14,268 nt of DNA from an uncultured Bacteroides sp. (GTDB taxonomy: Bacteria; Bacteroidota; Bacteroidia; Bacteroidales; Bacteroidaceae): positions 1 to 14,268 of the forward strand of contig CAJKXC010000066.1 of the NCBI GenBank assembly GCA_905203765.1, in the 5' to 3' direction. Below the pieces are notes generated by a model. The model was not told where the DNA came from, searched no databases, and was given only the letters and a program-made list of their open reading frames with translations. This document shows, piece after piece, positions 1-6,890 of the stretch. A program made the position numbers and the translations under genes. Numbering within the stretch: position 1 is the first letter of the stretch; every line of letters begins with the position of its first letter.

Positions 1-19
1 ACCGGACTGTAAAAGATGA

Positions 20-55
20 AAAGAGGTTGTGCCAGCATTTTGACACAACCTCTTT
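20..55. terminator. Stem-loop terminator, probably bidirectional
   Basis: AAAGAGGTTGTG at 20-31 pairs perfectly with CACAACCTCTTT at 44-55, giving a 12-bp stem with a 12-nt loop. Read leftward the stem is followed by a T-rich stretch (TCATCTTTTAC), and rightward by ATTCCAAGTTTT. It lies 77 bases beyond the stop of the leftward GH74 gene and could end its transcript, and perhaps that of a rightward gene ending off the left edge. Confidence 0.7.
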
Positions 56-94
56 ATTCCAAGTTTTCCTTACGGACAATATATCTTTGGAAGC

Positions 95-113
95 AGGAAA
101 GAGTATCTTTCCT
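95..113. repeat. Small perfect hairpin after the GH74 gene
   Basis: AGGAAAGA at 95-102 and TCTTTCCT at 106-113 form an 8-bp stem with a 3-nt loop (GTA), 19 bases beyond the stop of the leftward gene. No T run follows, so a 3'-end stabilising or processing structure is as likely as a terminator. Confidence 0.35.
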
Positions 114-131
114 CAGGCGCAGCGACGATAA

Positions 132-2426
132 TTACCGCGTGACAGGAACTCCCGTTATAATGCCTCGCCCGTGCGTGCCGATATAGACACGACCATACTC
201 CTGCATATCGCCGCAGATATGCAGCACCAGCCCGTATTGGTGGGCATCGTCATTGATGCGTACCCACGAAGCGGCGGCATCGTCGGAACGGAAGAAACCG
301 TACTGGCCGTTGATGACTCCTATTATATATAAGGTAGGATAATTGCTGCCCGGCTTTGCCTTGCCGAAGCCGAAGGCATAGATGGTGCGGACTTTATCCA
401 AAGTTCGGAAGTCGAAGCCCGACTGCGCGGTGGAATGATAAAGCCCGTCGTAAGCAGCAATCCACAAATCCTTCTCAAAACCGGGAGTGGAGTAGATGCG
501 GTCTTGCCCCCCGCGCTGGTCGCCCCGGTTCATGGGGGCGGCATTGCCACGGCGCATCATGCGCTTCACGGTCAGGTGCAGACTGTCGGCACGGAAGGTG
601 GCACCGCCGTCCTCGCTGCTATACACCACTTCGTTCACGGCATCTACGGCATAGAAGCGTCGGGGATTGACCTTGTCGGCAATGGTACGGATGTCCCGGG
701 GCAGGCCTTGGCAGAGTTGCCAAGTAGTACCCCGGTCGCGGGTGAGGTAGGCATCCGAACGGTCGGGCGTCCAAATCCAGGAAGCACCGTCGGCAGATAC
801 GGCGATATGTCCGTTGCGGGCTTTGTCTACGGGGAGAGAGGCACACTGCGCCCAAGTCTTTCCGCCGTCTTCCGAGTAAGAGATGGTGAGTCCGCCCGGC
901 TGGTGGCCGAACAAGGTACCTACTCTGACTATCAGGTTCTGCTGCAACCAGGCACCGGTCACGCCGTTCGTATTGCCAAAGTGAGGCTTGCCGTGGCTGC
1001 CCAGCGGGTCGGGAGCGTTCAGGTCGAAGTGGGTGAAGCCGCCATAATCGCCGATACCGGAAATGAGGCGGGCGCCTTTCTCGGGAGCATAAAGTTCGAG
1101 GGGAACGGTTTCTTCGATGCCCTGCGACATGATGCTCCACTTCACCGGCTCCCGGCGCTCAACGGCAGAAAGATTGAAGGTCTCCCATCCGCCGAAACCG
1201 GTTGTGAAGATGGCGTGCTCTGCGTTGGCTGGGTCTATTTCGATATCGAACATCCAGTGTAGAGGAGCTACCTTTACATAAGGCGCTTTGGAGTAGTCGT
1301 ACTCATATCCAGTCTTGAAAATCGGTTTCCAGCGCTTGCCGCCGTCGGTGGAACGGAACATTTCGTCACTGTCATAGCCATGCTTTCCGCCCAGGCTGTG
1401 GGTACTGACAATCATGTGCTTGGGATTATTGACATCTACGGACACGGCTGCATAACCGAAGCCGGCCTTCTCACCCGCTTTCAGCTTGACGGGCGAAATA
1501 TCCGTCCATTTGTTCTTCGCGGGTTCGTATTTCCATACGCCGCCGTCCGCCATCTGGCTCGGTCCGGGGGTGTCGCCGTAGGTCACGACCAACTGCCGGT
1601 CACCGGACAGAATCATGTGTATGGGGCGGTATTGTGTGGGCTGCCCTTCTACGGGTTGCCAACTGTTGCCGTAATCGTGACTCACGAAAAGATTGTCCCT
1701 ATCCATCAACGAAACAGCTACATAGATATCGCGCGTGCCGCGTGCATCGCTGCCGCCCTGTGCGTCATACACCACGCTGATGATGCCGCTGCCACGGTTT
1801 CCCCAGCTGGCACGGTCGGCGGGGTTGAACGCCTCGGTAACATCGGGGAAGGAAGCCACCCGCGCCCAGCTTTGCCCCTTGTCGGTACTGCGCCACAGGC
1901 CATGCAGGCGGGTTCCCATATAGATGATGTTTCCGTTCTGCGGGTCTACCATCATGCGTTCGCCATTGCCGCGGCCGTTTTCATTACCGCCCATGGTGAA
2001 GGGGATATCTACGCGGGTAAAGGTCTTGCCGCCATCATAAGAATAGAGTATGGCACCGTTGGCGCTGCTGGTATAAGTTCCGCACGCCAGGTACACATTG
2101 TCGGGATTCTGCGGGTCGATGGCAATGCTTTCCACCCCTTGCAGGTTGCTTTCGTCCAGACGAATCCAGTCCAGCAACGGAATCCAGCACCCGGCGGAAG
2201 CATCCCAACGGTAAGCCCCGCCCATATCCGTACGGCAATAGCGCACACCGGGAGCGGTGGGATGAAAGACGATACCATCTACAAAACCACCCCCTACAAT
2301 CGGTACACTTTTCCATTCGTAAGGCACAGCCTTTACGGGCTGTATTTCCTGGGCAAGCACAGACACGCCGCCCAACACCAAAGCCATTCCGGCCAAAAGC
2401 AAGTGTTTCTTCATAAGCATCAGCAT
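132..2426 (-). CDS. Secreted GH74-family glycoside hydrolase (xyloglucanase-like)
   Basis: The 764-residue protein has a signal peptide (residues 5-25, hydrophobic core then SVLA before QE), so it should act outside the cytoplasm. The N-terminal block GGGFVDGIVFHP followed by RTDMGGAYRWD and PLLDW is the hallmark start of GH74 tandem beta-propeller enzymes, which cleave xyloglucan or related beta-1,4-glucans. Asp67 (in TDMGG) and Asp460 (in GIGDYGGF) sit where the two catalytic aspartates of characterised GH74 enzymes lie, one per propeller. BNR/sortilin-type repeats of the form S-x-D-x-G-x-x-W recur throughout. Three in-frame ATGs lie at the start (2426, 2420, 2414); the first fits a leader of about 28 nt from the upstream -7 element, while the third gives a classic MKK signal peptide. 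No SusC/SusD pair or other carbohydrate gene is adjacent, so substrate is not supported by context. Automatic annotation might call it a BNR or exo-sialidase-like protein, but the GH74 motifs argue against sialidase. Confidence 0.85.
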   Translation of the reverse strand: MLMLMKKHLLLAGMALVLGGVSVLAQEIQPVKAVPYEWKSVPIVGGGFVDGIVFHPTAPGVRYCRTDMGGAYRWDASAGCWIPLLDWIRLDESNLQGVESIAIDPQNPDNVYLACGTYTSSANGAILYSYDGGKTFTRVDIPFTMGGNENGRGNGERMMVDPQNGNIIYMGTRLHGLWRSTDKGQSWARVASFPDVTEAFNPADRASWGNRGSGIISVVYDAQGGSDARGTRDIYVAVSLMDRDNLFVSHDYGNSWQPVEGQPTQYRPIHMILSGDRQLVVTYGDTPGPSQMADGGVWKYEPAKNKWTDISPVKLKAGEKAGFGYAAVSVDVNNPKHMIVSTHSLGGKHGYDSDEMFRSTDGGKRWKPIFKTGYEYDYSKAPYVKVAPLHWMFDIEIDPANAEHAIFTTGFGGWETFNLSAVERREPVKWSIMSQGIEETVPLELYAPEKGARLISGIGDYGGFTHFDLNAPDPLGSHGKPHFGNTNGVTGAWLQQNLIVRVGTLFGHQPGGLTISYSEDGGKTWAQCASLPVDKARNGHIAVSADGASWIWTPDRSDAYLTRDRGTTWQLCQGLPRDIRTIADKVNPRRFYAVDAVNEVVYSSEDGGATFRADSLHLTVKRMMRRGNAAPMNRGDQRGGQDRIYSTPGFEKDLWIAAYDGLYHSTAQSGFDFRTLDKVRTIYAFGFGKAKPGSNYPTLYIIGVINGQYGFFRSDDAAASWVRINDDAHQYGLVLHICGDMQEYGRVYIGTHGRGIITGVPVTR

Positions 2427-2460
2427 TTTATATTAGTTGTTCTTTTCCGGTATTTTCTCT

Positions 2461-2468
2461 CAAAGATA
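2461..2468 (-). promoter_or_regulatory. Bacteroidetes -7 promoter element for the GH74 gene
   Basis: On the minus strand this reads TATCTTTG, a full match to TAnnTTTG, 35 bases upstream of the first ATG of the GH74 gene. No convincing -33 TTTG is seen at the usual spacing. Orientation and distance are right, but chance matches to the element do occur. Confidence 0.5.
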
Positions 2469-2617
2469 GAACTATTTTATTGGATTTCCAGCTTAGGGCG
2501 TTTACGCCCGAAGAAGTACACTACTAAGAATCAATAGTTTATAATAGCCCCGCAACAAAACCGAACCGTAAAAGATTAAAACGATACCTATATTTAAAGG
2601 GGCACGAATCAGGCCTT

Positions 2618-2672
2618 TGTAACAGTAATGCAACATATATGACATAAAAGCATAACATATATGACCGACCTT
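2618..2672 (+). promoter_or_regulatory. 11-bp phased repeats upstream of the porin (Pho-box-like)
   Basis: Five consecutive 11-nt units can be laid out: TGTAACAGTAA, TGCAACATATA, TGACATAAAAG, CATAACATATA and TGACCGACCTT. Units 1, 2, 3 and 5 begin TG, and position 7 is A in all five. Within this, AACATATATGAC occurs exactly twice, 22 bp apart (2632-2643 and 2654-2665). Eleven-base direct repeats of a 7+4 form, placed in the -33 region, are how OmpR/PhoB-family activators bind; the E. coli Pho box unit is CTGTCATA plus A/T bases. Because the downstream gene is a phosphate-selective-type porin, a PhoB-like activator site is the leading inference. The match to the E. coli consensus is only partial. 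Confidence 0.45.
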
Positions 2673-2674
2673 TG
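2667..2674 (+). promoter_or_regulatory. Possible degenerate -7 element for the porin gene
   Basis: GACCTTTG differs from TAnnTTTG only in the first base. It directly abuts the phased repeats and would start transcription near 2681, leaving a leader of about 25 nt. An imperfect -7 with no -33 element is what an activator-dependent promoter would show, but the sequence alone does not prove it. Confidence 0.3.
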
Positions 2675-2705
2675 CCGCCGATAAATTAATCGATAAAAAG
2701 GAATT

Positions 2706-3761
2706 ATGAAGAAAAACGCGCTGATAATGCTCATTGCATTGCTGCCACTGGCTGTAAATGCCCAAGAGCATCCCTACAGCAACGAGGATGGAAAGATAGT
2801 AGATAAAGAGGTACTGGAAGTCAAAGACTACATGCCGGAAATTCACGGAACCATCCGCTCCAAGTACGAGTATCAGACCACAATCGGCGCAGGACGTTTT
2901 GAAGTGCGCAACGCCCGCGTCAGTTTCACGGGTAACGTACTACCCACCGTAGCCTATAAAGCCGAAATCGACCTCTCGGACGAAGGACAAATCAAGATGC
3001 TGGATGCCTACACCCGGCTCTTCCCCACCAAAGGGCTGACGCTGACTGCCGGACAGATGCGCGTACCCTTCACCATCGACGCCCACCGCTCACCACACCA
3101 ACAATACTTCCCCAACCGTTCGTTCATTGCCAAACAAGTGGGAAACGTGCGTGACGTAGGTTTGACCGTAGGATATACTTTCGACACCGATATGCCCATC
3201 ACCGTAGAAGGCGGATTCTTCAACGGCTCGGGACTGACCAACCAGAAGGAATGGCACAAAGAAGTGAACTACTCCGCCAAAGCCCAGTTTCTCTTCACCA
3301 AAGGACTGAATCTGACACTGAGCCTGCAGAGCATCCAGCCGGAAGAGGTGCGGATGCAGTCGTATGACATCGGCGCCTACTACGAGTCCGGCCGTTTCCA
3401 CATCGAGGGGGAATACTTGTACAAGCAATACTCCGACAATGCCTTCGGCGACGTGCAAGCCGTAAACGCCTTCGTCAACTACGACCTGCCGCTACGAAAG
3501 GTATTCAACCAAATGTCTTTCTTGCTGCGCTACGACATGATGACCGACCAAAGCGACGCCAAAGCCACCAATGAAGCCGGCGAACTGATTATCACCGACT
3601 ACAAGCGCCAACGCCTGACAGGCGGCATCACTTTCAGCCTCAGCAAGGCTTTCCGCACAGACCTGCGACTGAACTACGAGAAATATTTCTATGCCAAGAA
3701 CAGCATCGCCAAGGAGTCGGAACAGGACAAGATCGTATTGGAACTGATGGTGCGTTTCTGA
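2706..3761 (+). CDS. Phosphate-selective-type outer-membrane porin (Porin_O_P family)
   Basis: The 351-residue protein begins with a signal peptide ending near VNAQE (residue 20). The mature part alternates polar and hydrophobic residues as in beta-barrels and ends in phenylalanine (LMVRF), the usual C-terminal residue of outer-membrane barrels. Segments such as RNARVSFTGNV, LTAGQMRVPF and GFFNGSG are typical of the Porin_O_P/OprP-OprO family, which forms anion- or phosphate-selective channels. AAGGA lies just upstream of the ATG. The gene is divergent from the GH74 gene and is preceded by 11-bp phased repeats, which fit phosphate-responsive control. Substrate is inferred from the family name only; many Bacteroidetes members are untested. 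Confidence 0.85.
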   Translation: MKKNALIMLIALLPLAVNAQEHPYSNEDGKIVDKEVLEVKDYMPEIHGTIRSKYEYQTTIGAGRFEVRNARVSFTGNVLPTVAYKAEIDLSDEGQIKMLDAYTRLFPTKGLTLTAGQMRVPFTIDAHRSPHQQYFPNRSFIAKQVGNVRDVGLTVGYTFDTDMPITVEGGFFNGSGLTNQKEWHKEVNYSAKAQFLFTKGLNLTLSLQSIQPEEVRMQSYDIGAYYESGRFHIEGEYLYKQYSDNAFGDVQAVNAFVNYDLPLRKVFNQMSFLLRYDMMTDQSDAKATNEAGELIITDYKRQRLTGGITFSLSKAFRTDLRLNYEKYFYAKNSIAKESEQDKIVLELMVRF

Positions 3762-3766
3762 TTCAC

Positions 3767-3796
3767 CACCGAGGACACAGAGTTTCACAGAGGTTT
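3767..3796. repeat. Short CACAGAG tandem repeat after the porin gene
   Basis: Three consecutive units of about 10 bp, CACCGAGGA, CACAGAGTTT and CACAGAGGTTT, begin five bases after the porin stop codon. Similar CACAGA-type repeats are, as I recall, frequent between genes in Bacteroides. No other copy is in this window. The remainder of the gap to 3895 holds only the DMT promoter region. Confidence 0.5.
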
Positions 3797-3859
3797 ATCA
3801 ACCGGTATCTTGTTACAAATTATTCTCAAGGAAAAGTATCGTTTTATACGTATTTCCAC

Positions 3860-3867
3860 TAACTTTG
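3860..3867 (+). promoter_or_regulatory. -7 promoter element for the DMT transporter gene
   Basis: TAACTTTG is a full match to TAnnTTTG, 28 bases before the ATG. The expected start near 3874 gives a leader of about 22 nt containing AAGGAAG (3882-3888) as ribosome binding site. Just upstream is an imperfect inverted repeat, GGAAAAGTAT (3830-3839) against ATACGTATTTCC (3846-3857), a possible operator. No clear -33 element is seen. Confidence 0.6.
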
Positions 3868-3895
3868 CCCCCTCTTTAATTAAGGAAGCAATAGT

Positions 3896-4804
3896 ATGAA
3901 AGACGATACAAAAGCCATAATATATGCATGCATAGCCGTGCTTAGCTGGTCTACGGTGGCTACATCCTTCAAGATAGCCCTGACGTACCTCACCCATTAT
4001 GAGATGCTGCTGATAGCCAGTAGCACCACTTTACTGATATTCACCCTGCTGATGACCTTTCAGAAGAAGTGGAAACTGATAGCCCGGCTCACACCCCGGC
4101 AGTGGGGGCTCTTTGCGTTTCTGGGATTGCTGAATCCGGTGGCATACTACCTTGTGCTCTTCAAAGCCTACGCACTGTTGCCGGCACAAGTGGCACAGCC
4201 CATCAACTATGCCTGGCCCATTGTGCTGCTGGTTCTGCTGGCTTTGTTTGCCCACCAGCCCATACCGCCCAAGAAGTATATCGGCATGTTCCTATCCCTC
4301 GGCGGGGTGGCGCTGATTTCCATCGGAAGCGGCAGCATAGGCGACGGCGGCATCTCCCTCTTCGGACTGCTGCTGGCAGCACTGAGTGCCCTGCTCTGGG
4401 CATCCTACTGGATTGTAAACAATAAACTGAAAGACAAGATAGACAGCAGCGTCACGCTTTTCATGAGTTTCCTGTTCGGTACGGCCTATCTGCTGGCAGG
4501 CACCCTCGGAACGGATGTACATCTTTCTACCCTGCCGGGCGTGCTGGCAGGTGTGTACGTGGGCTGTTTCGAGATGGGCATCTCCTTCCTTTGCTTCGGG
4601 CTGGCGATACGGAAAACATCCAACCCGGCACTCATCAACCAGTTGTGTTATCTTGCCCCGTTCCTGTCTCTGTTCTTCATTGCCATCATCCTGAACGAGC
4701 AGATCGTAGCAACTACTTATGCCGGACTGGTACTCATCGTATCGGGCATCGTCTTTAACCAATATTTCGTATCGACGCGCAAAGATTTCCGCCGGGAAGC
4801 TTGA
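3896..4804 (+). CDS. EamA-family (drug/metabolite transporter superfamily) inner-membrane permease
   Basis: The 302-residue protein is highly hydrophobic, with about ten predicted membrane segments in two EamA halves (roughly residues 8-136 and 150-290), the standard length and layout of DMT-superfamily exporters. The first half opens with IIYACIAVLSWSTVA and contains AYALLPAQVAQPINYAWPI; the second opens with LFGLLLAALSALLWASYWI and ends with GLVLIVSGIVF, all typical EamA signatures. A good AAGGAAG ribosome binding site and a -7 element precede the ATG. The substrate cannot be read from the sequence; members export amino acids, purines, sugars or other metabolites. Its stop codon lies inside a large hairpin that also contains the next gene's probable promoter. 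Confidence 0.9.
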   Translation: MKDDTKAIIYACIAVLSWSTVATSFKIALTYLTHYEMLLIASSTTLLIFTLLMTFQKKWKLIARLTPRQWGLFAFLGLLNPVAYYLVLFKAYALLPAQVAQPINYAWPIVLLVLLALFAHQPIPPKKYIGMFLSLGGVALISIGSGSIGDGGISLFGLLLAALSALLWASYWIVNNKLKDKIDSSVTLFMSFLFGTAYLLAGTLGTDVHLSTLPGVLAGVYVGCFEMGISFLCFGLAIRKTSNPALINQLCYLAPFLSLFFIAIILNEQIVATTYAGLVLIVSGIVFNQYFVSTRKDFRREA

Positions 4805-4848
4805 ATTTAAGCCTCAAAAAACGTATATTTGAGGAAACTAAATTCAAG
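4800..4848 (+). terminator. Large two-part hairpin spanning the gene junction
   Basis: CTTGAATTTA (4800-4809) is the exact reverse complement of TAAATTCAAG (4839-4848). Inside it CCTCAAA (4812-4818) pairs with TTTGAGG (4828-4834) around a 9-nt loop, with a 2/4-nt internal loop between the stems. The structure includes the upstream stop codon (4802-4804) and ends two bases before the next ATG (4851). No T run follows, so it may protect or process the 3' end, or hide the next start in read-through transcripts. Confidence 0.6.
4801..4831 (+). promoter_or_regulatory. Promoter embedded in the 4800-4848 hairpin
   Basis: TATATTTG at 4824-4831 matches TAnnTTTG fully, and TTGA at 4801-4804 sits 19 bases upstream where a TTG-type -33 element is expected. 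Transcription would start near 4838, giving a leader of about 13 nt. Such a transcript would carry only the right arm of the outer hairpin stem, so the hairpin would form only in read-through RNA from the upstream gene. Confidence 0.55.
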
Positions 4849-4850
4849 AC

Positions 4851-5702
4851 ATGGCTAATCCGATCATTCCGGGTATATCCCGGGCAGAGCAAGACTTATT
4901 GTATAGCAAGCTAAACGCATACAACGAGGGAAGGGCCTCTTTCAAGGAAGAAGGTACTTATCTGATTGCATTGCCACGACCGGAACATCCCCAATACACC
5001 TTATGGATTTACTCTCCCCTGCCCGAACGGCAGTCCATCTTCTACATCTGCGACCTCTCCACCGACATACAGGAAACGCTGCGGATGGCAAGTACGCTCT
5101 GCTTTTACTCTATCCGCAGGCTGATGCTGGTAGAATACAATGCCAAGAGAATGCAAAGCAACGGCGATGACCTCATTTCCTTCGGGAAGTATCGCGGACA
5201 CTTCCTGCACGAAATTCTCCGCATAGATCCCGCCTACCTCACATGGATAGCCTTCAAGTTCGAGCCCCGGATGCCGAAGCAGGAACGTTTTATGCTGATT
5301 GCGAAGATTTACCATTCGGTTCACCTGGACATCCAACGCAGGAAAGCACATCAGTCAAGCAACGGCAACCGCTTCCTGGGGAAAGAAGGGGACAAACTGG
5401 AGAATCTGACCCTGACCGTTACCAGCGTGCGTATAGAGGATAATCCTTATAAAACCCAGGTCAAGGGAACGACGCCCTACTTCTACGTCCGCCAGGTGTT
5501 GAAGCTGAAAGACTCCGTGGGCAACCTCGTCACCTTCCGGGTGAATGCACGCACGGCAAGCAGAAACTCGTGTCAACTGCCTGCCGTGGAACATGCCTAC
5601 GAAGTAGGCGAAACGGTGAATATTGCATCGGCACGCATAGCGCGCACCTATATGATAGGAAGCGTGAAGTACACACGGCTGGCTTACGTCAAGCTGGCAT
5701 AA
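4851..5702 (+). CDS. Uncharacterised protein with ExoX C-terminal-like motif
   Basis: The 283-residue soluble protein has no signal peptide or membrane segment. Residues 109-133 contain ISFGKYRG followed by LRIDPAYLTWI, which resembles the small C-terminal domain of exodeoxyribonuclease X-type proteins (F-G-K-Y/H-K/R-G then I/D-P-x-Y-L-x-W). The exonuclease catalytic domain itself (DEDD residues) is absent. The last 100 residues or so (about 183-283) are rich in predicted beta strands, with LENLTLTVTSVRI, FYVRQVLKL and VGETVNIASARIA, which could be an OB-like fold; that is a guess from strand pattern. A nucleic-acid-related role is plausible but unproven. The start is the ATG directly after the hairpin; the gene is convergent with the following oxidoreductase, with 26 bases between stops and no obvious terminator. 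Confidence 0.75.
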   Translation: MANPIIPGISRAEQDLLYSKLNAYNEGRASFKEEGTYLIALPRPEHPQYTLWIYSPLPERQSIFYICDLSTDIQETLRMASTLCFYSIRRLMLVEYNAKRMQSNGDDLISFGKYRGHFLHEILRIDPAYLTWIAFKFEPRMPKQERFMLIAKIYHSVHLDIQRRKAHQSSNGNRFLGKEGDKLENLTLTVTSVRIEDNPYKTQVKGTTPYFYVRQVLKLKDSVGNLVTFRVNARTASRNSCQLPAVEHAYEVGETVNIASARIARTYMIGSVKYTRLAYVKLA

Positions 5703-5728
5703 ATCACGGATTACAATCTGATAACTGT

Positions 5729-6784
5729 TCAGACCCGGACTACACTCTGCGTCCGGCTGCTCTCCCACGCCGCTTCTATCAGGCGAATAACGCCGATTAC
5801 CTCGCGGGCATCGCTCTGCAAAGGCGCTCCCCGACGGATGTGCTGATAGATATTCTCGTAAAACGCTGCATAGTCGCCGGGAAGGCTTGGATAGGGTTGG
5901 CGTACCACCTTGCCGTCTTTCTCTGTATGGAGCAGCCCCCATTGCGACGGATCTTCTTCGCCCCAGTGCGGGGTATCGGGCATAACGCCGCCTACCAGGG
6001 CAGCTTCCTGCGGGTCGAGCCCATACTTCACATAGGAACCTTCACGGCCGTGGAGCACGAAGCGGGGTTCGTGTTCGCACATCAGATAACTGCTTTTCAG
6101 GGTTATTTTCACTTCAGGCGCTTTTGAGGGTTTCAGCAGGTGAATGATGAAGTAATCGTCCACTTTGCCGCCTTTGCGCATGGTGGCGATATCGGCGAAA
6201 AGGGCTTCGGGCATTCCGAAGAGTTGCACTGCCTGGTCTATGACGTGGGCGCCGAGGTTATAAGTCAGTCCGCCGCCGTTGGTGCCTGTTTCCTTCCAGG
6301 TATTCGGTTTGATGAAGTTGCGGTAGCGGGGGAAGGTGGATTCATACTCTACCAGATGTCCCAGCAGGCCTTTGGCGAGAATGTCCTTCACGGTCAGGAA
6401 GTCGCAGTCCCAACGGCGGTTCTGGTAGACGCTTAACGCGAGGCCTTTCGAGCCGGCAAGGGCAACCAGTTCTTCGGCTTCTTCCACGGTGGTGGTGAAA
6501 GGTTTCTCCACAATGACGTGCTTGCCGGCTTCGAGGGCGCGGCGGGCATACTCATAGTGCGTATTATCCGGGGTGTTGATTACAATCAAGTCCAGTTCGT
6601 CCAGGGCAATAAGTTCGTCGAAACTGCGGACTATGCGGGCATCGGGATATCTCTCGCGAGAGAGTTCCTTGCTACGCTCCGTGATGGCAGTCAATTCAAA
6701 ATGGGGGTTGGTGAAGATGAAGGGTGCGTGGAATACGCGTCCCGACATTCCGTAAGCAGCTAATCCGGTTTTAATCTTATCCAT
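5729..6784 (-). CDS. Gfo/Idh/MocA-family NAD(P)-dependent oxidoreductase (IolW/YdgJ-like)
   Basis: The 351-residue cytoplasmic enzyme starts with a Rossmann fold, GLAAYGMSGRVFHAPF (residues 7-22), and has the family signature EKP at residues 93-95, Lys94 being the expected catalytic or cofactor-positioning lysine. The motif NLGAHVIDQ (176-184) corresponds to D-x-G-x-H-x-x-D, with His180 present but Asn176 where many relatives have aspartate. LSVYQNRRWDCDFLT and HIIDQ-type segments recall B. subtilis IolW (YvaA), an NADP-dependent scyllo-inositol dehydrogenase, and E. coli YdgJ. Length is normal for the family. It has its own -7 element and stands alone between two convergent or terminated units, so context gives no substrate. 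A sugar or inositol dehydrogenase is the safest reading. Confidence 0.85.
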   Translation of the reverse strand: MDKIKTGLAAYGMSGRVFHAPFIFTNPHFELTAITERSKELSRERYPDARIVRSFDELIALDELDLIVINTPDNTHYEYARRALEAGKHVIVEKPFTTTVEEAEELVALAGSKGLALSVYQNRRWDCDFLTVKDILAKGLLGHLVEYESTFPRYRNFIKPNTWKETGTNGGGLTYNLGAHVIDQAVQLFGMPEALFADIATMRKGGKVDDYFIIHLLKPSKAPEVKITLKSSYLMCEHEPRFVLHGREGSYVKYGLDPQEAALVGGVMPDTPHWGEEDPSQWGLLHTEKDGKVVRQPYPSLPGDYAAFYENIYQHIRRGAPLQSDAREVIGVIRLIEAAWESSRTQSVVRV

Positions 6785-6808
6785 AACTGATATTGGTTTT
6801 ACTGCTTA

Positions 6809-6816
6809 CAAAATTA
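6809..6816 (-). promoter_or_regulatory. -7 promoter element for the oxidoreductase gene
   Basis: Read on the minus strand this is TAATTTTG, a full TAnnTTTG match 24 bases upstream of the ATG at 6784. No good -33 element is seen at the usual spacing; the region just upstream is the base of the phosphoesterase terminator. Confidence 0.55.
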
Positions 6817-6837
6817 ATAATTTTGCGCAGTAAACCG

Positions 6838-6875
6838 CTCTTCTGCCGCAACAATAATAGTGAGCGGCAGAAGAG
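6838..6875 (-). terminator. Stem-loop terminator after the metallophosphoesterase gene
   Basis: CTCTTCTGCCGC (6838-6849) pairs perfectly with GCGGCAGAAGAG (6864-6875): 12-bp GC-containing stem, 14-nt loop, starting 15 bases beyond the stop of the leftward phosphoesterase gene. Only a weak T run (CGGTTTAC) follows in the direction of transcription. It probably closes the rex-to-phosphoesterase unit. Confidence 0.65.
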
Positions 6876-6890
6876 AAGAAAGGATTTCCC

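Noticed and set aside
1..12. ACC GGA CTG TAA at the left edge as the end of a rightward gene
   Set aside because: Only three codons are visible, so it cannot be supported, although the terminator at 20-55 would fit convergent genes.
82..89. TATCTTTG on the plus strand, a full TAnnTTTG match
   Set aside because: It would drive antisense RNA into the GH74 gene, has no -33 element at proper spacing, and about seven chance matches are expected in a window of this size.
435..2537. Two long open frames on the plus strand (435-1262 and 1380-2537) opposite the GH74 gene
   Set aside because: They are antisense to a well-supported gene, lack family motifs and ribosome binding sites, and have compositions typical of reverse-strand shadows in codon-biased genes.
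3810..3818. TTGTTACAA palindrome as a Rex-type operator
   Set aside because: The half-sites are far too close together for the Rex consensus, and the neighbouring gene is a permease with no clear redox link.
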